A stretch of 64,000 bases of DNA from an uncultured Psychroserpens sp. (GTDB lineage Bacteria > Bacteroidota > Bacteroidia > Flavobacteriales > Flavobacteriaceae). The stretch spans positions 248,001 through 312,000 of the forward strand of contig CANKZZ010000004.1 of NCBI GenBank assembly GCA_947488655.1. Direction: 5' to 3'. The notes below the pieces were generated by a model. The model saw only the letters and a list, made by a program, of their open reading frames with translations. It was not told where the DNA came from and searched no databases. The translations under genes and the position numbers were made by a program. This document shows positions 43,075 through 52,306 of the stretch, one piece after another. Position 1 is the first letter of the stretch. Every line of letters begins with the position of its first letter.

Positions 43075-43371
43075 CTATATTCTAATGCCTACAGGAAGCA
43101 TTTTTTTGTATTTTCTATGTCGTCTAATAAACTTCGCTATTTCAGGACTTGTGGGTACAACGCTCAAATTGCTTTCGGCAATGTGATCAAACACTAAGGT
43201 TAAAAAATCTTCTTCAAAATTTTCGTCGGTGACACACTCTGGGATGATAAGCTTAGTTAAAAATATTTTTCGATCTTGGCTAGAGTACTCAATTATTGCA
43301 AGTTCCCCTTCTACTTTAAGTTCAAACTGTCGCAAGAATTCGTTGTCTGTTAATTCAGCAGCATCAATCAT
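43075..43371 (-). CDS. NATD1-like (GNAT-related) small acetyltransferase-fold protein
   Basis: 98 residues. The pattern FELKVEGELAIIEYSS ... IFLTKLIIPE ... LVFDHIAESNLSVVPTSPEIAKFIRRHRKY resembles the short GNAT-related family (human NATD1, bacterial YjdJ): the strand with A-x-I-x-Y, the basic RRHRKY end and the P-x-S/C-x-x-I/V segment. The acetyl-CoA pyrophosphate loop (GxGxG/A) is absent or strongly changed, so catalysis is doubtful. Single gene with the bidirectional terminator directly after its stop. Confidence 0.7.
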   Translation of the reverse strand: MIDAAELTDNEFLRQFELKVEGELAIIEYSSQDRKIFLTKLIIPECVTDENFEEDFLTLVFDHIAESNLSVVPTSPEIAKFIRRHRKYKKMLPVGIRI

Positions 43372-43482
43372 AATAATTTTGTATTTAATTCAATGGTCGG
43401 TAGGGTGGAACTATACTTTTATATAGTTTTGTAGTACAAATTTACGAAAAATATCATAGATACTAAAAAGGCGATAATTTAG

Positions 43483-44151
43483 ATGCTTATGCAACAAGAA
43501 ATTATACATGTTTACCTTATGCCAGGTTTGGCAGCAAATCCTACAATTTTTGAGCACATTAAATTGCCAGAGCATCAATTTGAGTTGCATTGGCTAGAGT
43601 GGATAATTCCGAAGAAAAAAGAATCATTAGAGTCTTACGCAAAGCGAATGATTTTAAATATTAAGCATGATAATGTAGTGTTATTAGGTGTTTCATTTGG
43701 TGGTATTTTAGTGCAGGAAATGAGTAAACATATGGCTTTAAGAAAGTTGTTTGTTGTGTCTAGTGTTAAATCTATGCACGAATTACCAAAGCGCATGAAG
43801 GTAATGAAATACACAAAAGCTTATAAATTATTGCCAACACAATTGGTAGCTAATATAGATTTTTTGGCAAAATATGCTTTTGGAGAGACCATTACTAAAC
43901 GCATAGAGTTGTATAAAAAATATCTTTCGGTAAGCGATAAGCAGTACTTAGATTGGGCAATAGAAAATGTTATAGAATGGAATCAAGATTCTATTAATAA
44001 AAACGCTATTTATATTCATGGAGATAAGGATGCAGTTTTTCCACATTCGTGCGTTGGCAATTGTATAATTTTAAAAGGTGGTACACACATTATGATTATA
44101 AATAAGTATAAATGGTTTAACGAAAATTTACCAAAACTAATTTTGGACTAG
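43483..44151 (+). CDS. Alpha/beta hydrolase
   Basis: 222 residues (a second ATG at 43489 is an equally good start). The nucleophile elbow is LLGVSFGGILVQE (Ser in GVSFGG). The acidic residue may be in IHGDKDAVFPHS and the catalytic His in KGGTHIMIINK. The oxyanion segment is near LMPGLAANPTIFEH. No signal peptide, so cytoplasmic. Substrate unknown. Confidence 0.82.
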   Translation: MLMQQEIIHVYLMPGLAANPTIFEHIKLPEHQFELHWLEWIIPKKKESLESYAKRMILNIKHDNVVLLGVSFGGILVQEMSKHMALRKLFVVSSVKSMHELPKRMKVMKYTKAYKLLPTQLVANIDFLAKYAFGETITKRIELYKKYLSVSDKQYLDWAIENVIEWNQDSINKNAIYIHGDKDAVFPHSCVGNCIILKGGTHIMIINKYKWFNENLPKLILD

Positions 44152-44152
44152 C

Positions 44153-44183
44153 TTGAAAGCCATCATTAAATTTTATACATTTG
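44153..44183 (+). promoter_or_regulatory. Promoter of the transglycosylase-cardiolipin synthase operon
   Basis: TTG (44153-44155), 20-nt spacer, TACATTTG (44176-44183), 40 bp before the ATG. Confidence 0.7.
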
Positions 44184-44223
44184 AAATGCAGTCAATTAAT
44201 GGCTAGCCCTAAATAAAAAGATT

Positions 44224-45183
44224 ATGACAATTATAAAAAATATATTAGCTGCTATAGGTTTAGTATGCGTTTCTGGACTATTTATTTTCGCAGTGCAGTC
44301 TGATCAGGTTGATGAAAAAGATACACCTGTATCTGATAATGAAGTGGTAGAGACACCAAAATTAATAAATGATTATAACGTTTATGCATTATCTGTACCA
44401 GATCATTTAGATTTTGCAGGAGAAGAAATGCCATTAAGTGATCCAGATATTTTGGAGAGAATGGACAGAGAGTTATTGGTAAATACCTATTGGCAATCTA
44501 ATGGCTTGTTAATGTTTAAACGTGCCGAAAAGTATTTTCCTATTATTGAGCCTATATTAAAGAAAAATGGTATTCCAGAAGATTTTAAATATCTAGCAGT
44601 GATAGAAAGCGGTTTAACAAATGCTGTCTCTCCTGCAGGAGCTAGAGGTGTATGGCAAATTATGCCTGCAACAGGTCGAGAAAATGGTTTAGAAATAAAT
44701 AGTAACGTAGATGAACGCTACCATTTAGAAATGGCTACAGAGGTAGCTTGTAAGTATTTATTAAAATCGAAAGAAAATTTAGGATCATGGACGCTGGCTG
44801 CTGCAGCTTACAATGCTGGAAATGCAGGTGTTTCTAATCGTTTAAAAGATCAAGCAGTAGATAGCTACTATGATTTACTTTTAGGGGAAGAAACTGGTCG
44901 ATACCTTTTTAGAATTGTTGCTTTAAAAGAAATTTTAAGCCATCCAAAAAAGTACGGTTTTAATTTTACAACTCAAGATTTGTACAAACCAATTCCTACT
45001 TATAAAGTTGAGGTTGATACTGCAGTTACAGATTTTACAAAGTTTGCTGAGCGTTATGGTATTAATTATAAAATACTAAAAATTCACAACCCTTGGTTAA
45101 GAGAGCCAAAGCTTAATAATGCTTCTAGAAAAAAGTATACTATAGAAATTCCTAAAGAGGGTTATTACTCAACAAAACCTTAA
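44224..45183 (+). CDS. Lytic transglycosylase (SLT domain)
   Basis: 319 residues. An N-terminal membrane anchor or signal (about 6-26) precedes the SLT domain: LAVIESGLTNAVSPAGARGVWQIMP (catalytic Glu in IESG, GxWQ motif), VDERYHLEMATEVACKYL and AAAAYNAGNAGV. A C-terminal LysM-like region (YGINYKILKIHNPWLREPKL) follows. It resembles MltD-type enzymes that cleave peptidoglycan glycan strands. Its stop overlaps the start of the cardiolipin synthase gene by one base. Confidence 0.9.
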   Translation: MTIIKNILAAIGLVCVSGLFIFAVQSDQVDEKDTPVSDNEVVETPKLINDYNVYALSVPDHLDFAGEEMPLSDPDILERMDRELLVNTYWQSNGLLMFKRAEKYFPIIEPILKKNGIPEDFKYLAVIESGLTNAVSPAGARGVWQIMPATGRENGLEINSNVDERYHLEMATEVACKYLLKSKENLGSWTLAAAAYNAGNAGVSNRLKDQAVDSYYDLLLGEETGRYLFRIVALKEILSHPKKYGFNFTTQDLYKPIPTYKVEVDTAVTDFTKFAERYGINYKILKIHNPWLREPKLNNASRKKYTIEIPKEGYYSTKP

Positions 45184-46637
45184 TGATTGATTATGTAACA
45201 AGTAATACGTGGGTTATCTTAATTGTCATAAATTATCTTTTGGCTTTAGGAGCAGTTATTACTATTTTACTTAAAAATATTAATCCAACAAAAACCATTT
45301 CCTATATAATGGTTTTAGTCTTTGTTCCGTTTTTTGGGCTCTTTGTTTATTATATGTTTGGACAAGAGTATAGAAAAACTAAGCTTTTTAATAGAAAGGA
45401 TATTTCTAATACAAGTGTCATAAAATCTGTTGGAAAAAATCTGCGAATTAAAGAGAGAGATTTAGAAAAATTAAATGTTGCTTTAGATGATAAGATAAAA
45501 CTTGTAAAGCTTTTAAAGGCAAGTGAAAAATCTCCCGTAACACTCAAAAATAAAATTGATTTTCTAGTAAACGGAAAGTTGAAATTTGAACGACTTTTTC
45601 AAGATTTAAAAAATGCTAAAAACTATATTCATATTGAGTATTATGTCTTAAAGGATGATAATATAGGAACTGAGTTTTTAGATATTCTATGCTCAAAAGC
45701 TAAAGAGGGTCTAGAAGTTAAAATGACATATGATGATGTAGGAAGTAAGTTATCAGCTAAAATGAAACGTAAAATGAATGAGAGCGGTATTGAGCACCAT
45801 CCATTTATGCCAGTTTGGTTTTCTAGTCTTACAGGTAAATCTAACTATAGAAATCATAGAAAAATTGCAATTATTGATGGAGAAATAGGATATGTTGGAG
45901 GTATTAATATATCTGATAGCTATGTAAATTATGGCGATGACGCTCGTTATTGGAGAGATACACATTTGAGAATTCATGGAGAGGCAGTTAAAGTATTACA
46001 ATTTCATTTTTTAACAACCTGGGATTTTGTTACCGAGCAAGAAATAGAAATTAAAAAAGAATATTTTCCAGAGATAGAGTGTGATTACGAAATTCCAGTA
46101 CAAATTGCAGCAAGTGGTCCAGATACAGATTGGGCTAATATTATGGAAGCTATATTAACTGCTATAAATAATGCCGAAAAATATATTTATCTAACCACTC
46201 CTTATTTTATTCCAAATGATCAAATTGTAACAGCTCTGCAAATTGCTTCAAGAATTGGCGTTGATGTTAAACTTATTATACCTAAAAAAGCCGATTCATT
46301 AATAGCAGAGCGAGCAACCGCATCTTATTTAGAACCATTGTTAGAAGCAGGAGTTGATGTGTTTTTATATACTAAAGGCTTTATACATGCAAAAACAATG
46401 GTTGTAGATGATATGTTTAGTACCATAGGAACATGTAATATGGATAATCGTAGCTTTAACATTAATTTCGAAATCAATGCACTCATCTACCATAAAGAGA
46501 AAAGTATAGAATTAAAAAATATATTTTTAGACGATTTAGAAAATTGCGAACAAATAGAATATGAGCGTTGGATAGAACGGTCTAAATTTTGTAAACTCCA
46601 AGAATCTTTTAGTAGACTTTGGGCACCTTTATTATAG
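45183..46637 (+). CDS. cls: Cardiolipin synthase (phospholipase D family)
   Basis: 484 residues, the usual length. Two N-terminal membrane helices (about 10-30 and 38-60) are followed by two PLD catalytic motifs: HRKIAIIDGEIGYVGG and HAKTMVVDDMFSTIGTCNMDNRSF (both HxKxxxxD). It joins two phosphatidylglycerol molecules to cardiolipin at the inner membrane. Translationally coupled to the lytic transglycosylase (TAATG overlap). It ends base-to-base against the convergent gene at 46638. Confidence 0.92.
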   Translation: MIDYVTSNTWVILIVINYLLALGAVITILLKNINPTKTISYIMVLVFVPFFGLFVYYMFGQEYRKTKLFNRKDISNTSVIKSVGKNLRIKERDLEKLNVALDDKIKLVKLLKASEKSPVTLKNKIDFLVNGKLKFERLFQDLKNAKNYIHIEYYVLKDDNIGTEFLDILCSKAKEGLEVKMTYDDVGSKLSAKMKRKMNESGIEHHPFMPVWFSSLTGKSNYRNHRKIAIIDGEIGYVGGINISDSYVNYGDDARYWRDTHLRIHGEAVKVLQFHFLTTWDFVTEQEIEIKKEYFPEIECDYEIPVQIAASGPDTDWANIMEAILTAINNAEKYIYLTTPYFIPNDQIVTALQIASRIGVDVKLIIPKKADSLIAERATASYLEPLLEAGVDVFLYTKGFIHAKTMVVDDMFSTIGTCNMDNRSFNINFEINALIYHKEKSIELKNIFLDDLENCEQIEYERWIERSKFCKLQESFSRLWAPLL

Positions 46638-47324
46638 TTATTCTAATGTAGAAATGATACCTTCATTTGTTGGCTCATCATTAAAAAGCATCCATTTAAT
46701 CTTTTCATGCATAACGTTAAATGCTACTTCAGACCTGTTATTGGCATTAGAGATTGTAAATTTCTTATCAATTTTTAAAAGTTGTTTTTCTTCGGAAATA
46801 AAGAAACACGCAGGAGCTCCAAAAGAATGCTTAAACGGTTTTATAATGTGATTAGCGTTATTATCTCTTTCATCTACATAAGTAACAATTACATTAGAAT
46901 TGTAATTTTTAGAATTTGCTTTGGCTTTATCTTTAGAATCCCAAAATAAAATAACGATATCTACTTGACCTTTATACATTTTAGACATTCTATTGATCTC
47001 ATTAACCTCTTCATCCTTAATAATCTCCCAAGACGATTTAGTAATAAGTAAAAAAGGCTTATCAATAGATGCAGTTTTTAGTGTACCACCTTTAACTTTG
47101 TTAAGAGACACATCTCTAACATGACTAAATTTTAAATGATTTTCAAAAAGTGAATCAAAAAGAAACTCTGCGCGCTCATTATCACCATTTTGTATGGCAA
47201 TTTCTGATTTCGCTTTGTAAGCTTTTAAATGTTGGGCAATCTGTGAATCAAAGTAAGTTTTTTGCTGTTGAGGGAACGCTAAAAACATACAACCTAACAT
47301 TAGTATAGTAATATATACCCTCAT
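46638..47324 (-). CDS. Secreted thioredoxin-like protein without CxxC
   Basis: 228 residues. Signal peptide (about 1-18, FLAFPQ). The middle (KPFLLITKSSWEIIKDEEVNEI ... VDIVILFWDSKD ... GAPACFFISEEKQLLKID) follows the thioredoxin-fold order beta-alpha-beta with the cis-Pro region (GAPACFF). The place of the CxxC motif is SSWE, so redox activity is not expected. Only one Cys remains in the mature protein. Function unknown. Confidence 0.6.
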   Translation of the reverse strand: MRVYITILMLGCMFLAFPQQQKTYFDSQIAQHLKAYKAKSEIAIQNGDNERAEFLFDSLFENHLKFSHVRDVSLNKVKGGTLKTASIDKPFLLITKSSWEIIKDEEVNEINRMSKMYKGQVDIVILFWDSKDKAKANSKNYNSNVIVTYVDERDNNANHIIKPFKHSFGAPACFFISEEKQLLKIDKKFTISNANNRSEVAFNVMHEKIKWMLFNDEPTNEGIISTLE

Positions 47325-47468
47325 GTTTTATTATTTGTTATTAACTATACAGCAAATGTAGACTGATTAGTCGGGAGGGCTTAAAAAACTCGTTAAAAAG
47401 CTCTATTTACTAGAGAAATGAATGCGAAGTGAACAATAAATCGATAAAATGAACGATGCAAAACGATA

Positions 47469-48029
47469 TTATCGTCTTCGCATGTTACGATTACCGTAGT
47501 GTTGCTTAGGGCCTTGAGACTTTTTCATACCATCTTTCATCATCTTAATTTGCTCTGTTAAAATCCCTCTTTTGTCTAATTTTTGAGCTTCGTTTAATAG
47601 TTGTTTAGCCTCAATTACTCTTCGTTTGCTAAAAGCAATACCAGCAAGATTTAACTTTGCCATGGCTACATCATGATCCATAGAAAGACCAAGACTTAAT
47701 GCTTTTTTAAAGTATTTCTCGGCTTCACTCATGTTGGTTTGAGAAACCATAACACCATGAAGATAATTATAATATCCTTCCTGCTTTTTTACAAGTGCTC
47801 CAGGTGGGTTTTTAATTTTATTTAACCAATTTTTAGCACCTTCAAAATCTTGTTTTCTAAGCTTTAAAAATGCTAGTAAAATAAACTCATTTTTAAAGTA
47901 TAAGAAAATAAAAATTAATGATAGTAAAATATACATTATACCATTACCAATGTAACCTTCGGTAAATTCGTAAATAGCATACGCTATAATTAATCCTGCT
48001 ATAACAAGTTTTATATTTTTATTGAACAT
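47469..48029 (-). CDS. Membrane-anchored TPR-like protein
   Basis: 186 residues. Two hydrophobic segments (about 7-22 and 31-55) form a short hairpin anchor; the rest is tetratricopeptide-like (YYNYLHGVMVSQTNMSEAEKYFKKALSLG, AKLNLAGIAFSKRRVIEAKQLLNEAQKL) with a basic tail rich in Arg and Asn. Its start lies 11 bp inside the end of the preceding DUF6263-type gene, so the two form a coupled operon. Probably a scaffold for envelope proteins. Confidence 0.7.
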   Translation of the reverse strand: MFNKNIKLVIAGLIIAYAIYEFTEGYIGNGIMYILLSLIFIFLYFKNEFILLAFLKLRKQDFEGAKNWLNKIKNPPGALVKKQEGYYNYLHGVMVSQTNMSEAEKYFKKALSLGLSMDHDVAMAKLNLAGIAFSKRRVIEAKQLLNEAQKLDKRGILTEQIKMMKDGMKKSQGPKQHYGNRNMRRR

Positions 48030-48918
48030 GCTTTTCTATTTTATATGTAACGTTAGATGTAATTGTTGTAGGTACTTTAGTATTATTCATGTTACGCATG
48101 ATTGAGTTCCCTTTAACTTTAGATAATGTAGACATGGTTTTTACAAAACCCGTTTTTTTTGATGTGGTTAAATTAGAAGTCATATCTCCTTCAAGGTTCA
48201 TTTCTATATCAGCATCCTTATTAGTAAATAGAACCGTACTGTTACCTGTTATAGTTATATCATCCTTTGTAATGCCTTCTAAAGTCCATATGTTATTGGT
48301 TGATAAATCTCCTTCAAACTTATTCTCCCAAGTATCTCCAATGTTTACCAATTTATTAGGGTAAATGTAGGTCATTTGCTCAAAACTTTTTGATAGACTT
48401 TCATTACTAAACTCACCCTTCATAGATTCTTTCATGACCTCTTTAGTAAACTCGTCTAGATCACCTACTGCATTTACCATGTTAGAAATAAGTTCATTAG
48501 AACCTTCAATAGATTTAATTTTACCAGTTTTATACATAGTCATATATAAATCTACCTTTACCAATTGCGCAAAGATTTTACCTTCAATATTATCGTCTGT
48601 AATACTATCTTGAGTATTTACATTCATAATTTCACCAATTAAATTTGAAGTTGAGACCATTTTAAAACGATCAAACTTAAATTTAATTCCATATAAACTG
48701 TCATTAACTTCTTCAACAATAAATGTAAAATCTCCTTCTAATAGATTTTTCATTTCATGTTTTTGTCCATTCATATCCTGAACTATATCTTGAGTAGCGA
48801 CTTGAAAGACTTTAAATTGATCACCAATCTCCAAGTTATAAGCTAAGCTAGTTTGTGCATTTATTATATTTGTAGCTATTATAAAAACAACTAAAATACT
48901 AGTAAGAAGAGACTTCAT
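48019..48918 (-). CDS. Secreted DUF6263-like protein
   Basis: 299 residues. The signal peptide ends near NIINAQT. The mature part is a beta-rich domain with the opening LAYNLEIGDQFKVFQVATQDIVQDMNGQ and YPNKLVNIGDTWENKFEG, which fits the DUF6263 family of Bacteroidota secreted proteins. No catalytic motif. Operon with the TPR-like gene (overlap). Divergent from rpmH. Confidence 0.6.
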   Translation of the reverse strand: MKSLLTSILVVFIIATNIINAQTSLAYNLEIGDQFKVFQVATQDIVQDMNGQKHEMKNLLEGDFTFIVEEVNDSLYGIKFKFDRFKMVSTSNLIGEIMNVNTQDSITDDNIEGKIFAQLVKVDLYMTMYKTGKIKSIEGSNELISNMVNAVGDLDEFTKEVMKESMKGEFSNESLSKSFEQMTYIYPNKLVNIGDTWENKFEGDLSTNNIWTLEGITKDDITITGNSTVLFTNKDADIEMNLEGDMTSNLTTSKKTGFVKTMSTLSKVKGNSIMRNMNNTKVPTTITSNVTYKIEKHVQ

Positions 48919-49020
48919 TTATATTGTGATTTTTCGGTTTACAAAGAAACTAATTTTTTGTGAATTTGTAACTAGTATACTAAAGGATATAAATAATAGA
49001 AAATAATTTTAAATTTAGGT

Positions 49021-49050
49021 TTGGCAAAGTAAAAACTCTTTGTATATTTG
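49021..49050 (+). promoter_or_regulatory. Consensus promoter of rpmH
   Basis: TTG (49021-49023), exactly 19 nt, TATATTTG (49043-49050), 65 bp before the rpmH ATG. Confidence 0.85.
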
Positions 49051-49115
49051 CACGCAGTTTTGAGAATAGTTCAAAACCAGAAAAAAGAATTAAAGTTTTT
49101 TAAAAATATACGACA

Positions 49116-49277
49116 ATGCCAAAAAGAACGTTTCAACCGTCAAAAAGAAAGAGAAGAAATAAGCACGGATTTAGAGAAAGAATGGCTTCTGTAAACGGAA
49201 GAAAAGTTTTAGCACGTAGAAGAGCTAAAGGAAGAAAGAAATTGTCTGTATCATCTGAAACTAGACATAAAAGATAA
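49116..49277 (+). CDS. rpmH: 50S ribosomal protein L34
   Basis: 53 residues, missing from the supplied ORF track because of its length. It begins [20 protein letters not shown] and ends SSETRHKR, the full L34 pattern with the invariant KRTxQPSxRKRxxxHGFRxRM core. Consensus promoter upstream and its own terminator. The usual rpmH neighbours (dnaA, rnpA) are not here, as is common in Bacteroidota. Confidence 0.97.
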   Translation: MPKRTFQPSKRKRRNKHGFRERMASVNGRKVLARRRAKGRKKLSVSSETRHKR

Positions 49278-49300
49278 TGATTAACAATTGTTAATATAAT

Positions 49301-49333
49301 AAAGGTGTTACTTAGGTGTAACGCCTTTTTTTG
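49301..49333 (+). terminator. Terminator of rpmH
   Basis: AAAGGTGTTAC / GTAACGCCTTT (11 bp, one G-U pair) followed by T7. Confidence 0.87.
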
Positions 49334-49375
49334 TACCTATAAGTTACCTATTTTTGAACTTTTAAAAACACAAAA

Positions 49376-52228
49376 ATGCCAAAGAACAGCAAATTAAAAT
49401 CTATCCTTATTATTGGCTCAGGACCTATAGTTATTGGTCAAGCCTGTGAATTTGATTATTCTGGAACGCAAGCACTTCGCTCACTTCGTGAAGATGGAAT
49501 AGAAACCATACTAATCAATTCTAATCCTGCAACAATTATGACAGATCCCACAATGGCCGACCATGTGTATCTGTTACCATTAACAACAAAGTCACTTATA
49601 AAAATTTTAAAAGAGCATCCTCAAATTGATGCTGTTTTACCAACAATGGGTGGACAAACTGCATTGAATCTTTGTATTCAAGCAGATGAAAAAGGAATTT
49701 GGAGCGATTTTGATGTAGATATTATTGGTGTAGATATTGATGCTATTAATATTACCGAAGATAGAGAGAAGTTTAGAGAACTTATGCTTAAAATTGGTAT
49801 TCCAATGGCACCTCAAGCTACTGCTACGTCTTATTTAAAAGGAAAGGAGATTGCTCAAGAGTTTGGGTTTCCATTAGTAATTAGAGCATCTTTTACTTTG
49901 GGTGGTGATGGTGCTGCTATAGTTCATAAAGAAGAAGATTTTGATGAATTGTTAACTCGCGGATTAGAAATTTCTCCAATTCATGAGGTTATGATTGATA
50001 AAGCCTTAATTGGTTGGAAAGAATATGAATTAGAGTTGCTTAGAGATTCAAACGACAATGTCGTTATTATTTGTACCATTGAAAATATGGATCCTATGGG
50101 TATTCATACTGGAGATTCAATTACTGTAGCTCCAGCAATGACATTATCTGATAAAACATTTCAAAAAATGCGTGATATGGCAATTCATATGATGCGTAGT
50201 ATAGGTGATTTTGCAGGAGGATGTAATGTGCAATTTGCAGTAAGTCCAGATGAGAAAGAAGATATCATAGCTATAGAAATTAATCCTCGTGTATCACGAT
50301 CATCTGCATTGGCAAGTAAAGCTACGGGTTATCCTATTGCAAAAGTTGCAGCTAAACTAGCTACAGGTTATACCTTAGATGAATTAAATAATCAAATTAC
50401 AGGATCTACATCTGCGTTGTTTGAACCAACGTTAGATTACGTAGTGGTAAAAATACCACGTTGGAATTTTGATAAATTTGAAGGGTCAGATAGAACTTTA
50501 GGTCTGCAAATGAAAGCAGTAGGTGAAGTAATGGCTATTGGTCGTTCTTTTCAAGAAGCATTGCATAAAGCAACACAATCTCTTGAAATAAAAAGAAATG
50601 GTTTAGGAGCAGATGGTAAAGGGTATAAAGATTATCAGCAAATTTTAGATAAGCTTACTTTTGCAAGTTGGGATCGTGTATTTGCGATTTACGATGCTAT
50701 ACAAATGGGAATTCCTTTAAGTAGAATTCATGAAATCACTAAAATAGATATGTGGTTTCTAAAGCAATATGAAGAACTATATTATCTAGAAAAAGAAATT
50801 TCGACATTTACAATAGACACAATAGAAAGAGATTTATTATTAGAAGCAAAGCAAAAAGGATATGGAGACAGACAAATTGCTCATATGCTCAAGTGCTTAG
50901 AAAGTCAAGTATATAATAAAAGGGATGAATTAAAAATTAATAGAGTATATAAATTAGTAGATACATGTGCTGCGGAATTTAAAGCGCAAACGCCTTACTA
51001 TTACTCTACGTTTGAAAACGAGGTAGAAACTGCTGATGGAAAAATTTTTCCAGCCAATGAAAGCGTAGTCTCAGACAAAAAGAAGATAATTGTTTTAGGA
51101 TCTGGTCCTAATAGAATTGGTCAAGGTATCGAGTTTGATTATTGTTGTGTACATGGTGTCTTAGCAGCTGCAGAGTGTGGTTATGAAACCATCATGATTA
51201 ATTGTAATCCAGAAACAGTATCTACAGATTTTGACATCGCAGATAAGTTATATTTCGAACCCGTATTCTGGGAACATATTTATGATATTATTCGTCATGA
51301 GAAGCCTGAAGGTGTCATTGTTCAATTAGGAGGACAAACTGCTTTAAAATTAGCCGAAAAATTAGATCGCTACGGAATTAAAATTTTAGGTACCACTTAT
51401 CAATCTTTAGATCTAGCCGAAGATAGAGGCTTATTCTCTAATCTTTTAAAAGAAAATAATATTCCTTATCCGCAATTTGATATCGCAACAACTGCAGATG
51501 AAGCTGCTGCCATTGCAGATGTTTTAGATTTTCCAATATTGGTAAGACCATCTTACGTACTTGGAGGACAAGGAATGAAAATCGTAATTAATAAACAAGA
51601 GCTAGAAGAGCATGTTGTTGATTTATTAAGACGAATGCCAGGCAATCAATTACTTTTAGACCACTATCTTGATGGAGCTATTGAGGCAGAAGCTGATGCT
51701 ATATGTGACGGTGAAAACGTATACATTATTGGTATTATGGAGCATATTGAACCGTGTGGTATTCACTCAGGAGATAGTAATGCAACATTGCCTCCTTTTA
51801 ATTTAGGCGAGTTTGTGATGCAGCAAATAAAAGATCATACCAAAAAAATCGCGTTGGCTTTAAATACGGTAGGTTTAATAAATATTCAATTTGCTATAAA
51901 AGATGATATGGTTTATATCATAGAAGCTAACCCAAGAGCATCTCGTACAGTACCTTTTATTGCCAAGGCCTATGGAGAACCTTATGTAAATTATGCAACT
52001 AAGGTTATGTTGGGAGAAAAGAAAGTTACAGATTTTGAGTTTAATCCAAAATTAGAAGGTTACGCTATAAAACAACCTGTTTTTTCTTTTAACAAATTTC
52101 CAAATGTGAATAAACAACTAGGTCCAGAAATGAAAAGTACTGGAGAAAGTATTTTATTTATAGATAGTTTAAAAGATGACGAATTCTATAATTTATACTC
52201 TAGACGTAAAATGTATTTGAGCAAATAA
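49376..52228 (+). CDS. carB: Carbamoyl-phosphate synthase large subunit, without allosteric domain
   Basis: 950 residues against 1073 in E. coli. Both ATP-grasp halves are complete: SILIIGSGPIVIGQACEFDYSG and ASFTLGGDGAAIV in the first, IIVLGSGPNRIGQGIEFDYCC and RPSYVLGGQGM in the second. The chain ends just after GPEMKSTGE, where E. coli CarB begins its methylglyoxal-synthase-like regulatory domain. So UMP/ornithine control through that domain should be absent. It makes carbamoyl phosphate for pyrimidine and arginine synthesis; carA is not in the window. A possible -7 box (TATTTTTG, 49349) lies between the rpmH terminator and the ATG. Confidence 0.94.
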   Translation: MPKNSKLKSILIIGSGPIVIGQACEFDYSGTQALRSLREDGIETILINSNPATIMTDPTMADHVYLLPLTTKSLIKILKEHPQIDAVLPTMGGQTALNLCIQADEKGIWSDFDVDIIGVDIDAINITEDREKFRELMLKIGIPMAPQATATSYLKGKEIAQEFGFPLVIRASFTLGGDGAAIVHKEEDFDELLTRGLEISPIHEVMIDKALIGWKEYELELLRDSNDNVVIICTIENMDPMGIHTGDSITVAPAMTLSDKTFQKMRDMAIHMMRSIGDFAGGCNVQFAVSPDEKEDIIAIEINPRVSRSSALASKATGYPIAKVAAKLATGYTLDELNNQITGSTSALFEPTLDYVVVKIPRWNFDKFEGSDRTLGLQMKAVGEVMAIGRSFQEALHKATQSLEIKRNGLGADGKGYKDYQQILDKLTFASWDRVFAIYDAIQMGIPLSRIHEITKIDMWFLKQYEELYYLEKEISTFTIDTIERDLLLEAKQKGYGDRQIAHMLKCLESQVYNKRDELKINRVYKLVDTCAAEFKAQTPYYYSTFENEVETADGKIFPANESVVSDKKKIIVLGSGPNRIGQGIEFDYCCVHGVLAAAECGYETIMINCNPETVSTDFDIADKLYFEPVFWEHIYDIIRHEKPEGVIVQLGGQTALKLAEKLDRYGIKILGTTYQSLDLAEDRGLFSNLLKENNIPYPQFDIATTADEAAAIADVLDFPILVRPSYVLGGQGMKIVINKQELEEHVVDLLRRMPGNQLLLDHYLDGAIEAEADAICDGENVYIIGIMEHIEPCGIHSGDSNATLPPFNLGEFVMQQIKDHTKKIALALNTVGLINIQFAIKDDMVYIIEANPRASRTVPFIAKAYGEPYVNYATKVMLGEKKVTDFEFNPKLEGYAIKQPVFSFNKFPNVNKQLGPEMKSTGESILFIDSLKDDEFYNLYSRRKMYLSK

Positions 52229-52306
52229 CCTATTTATTCGTTAAATGACGCTTTAAAAAACTTTTTTATTTATTAATTTAGCAATTTGTTACTATAACCT
52301 ATTATT

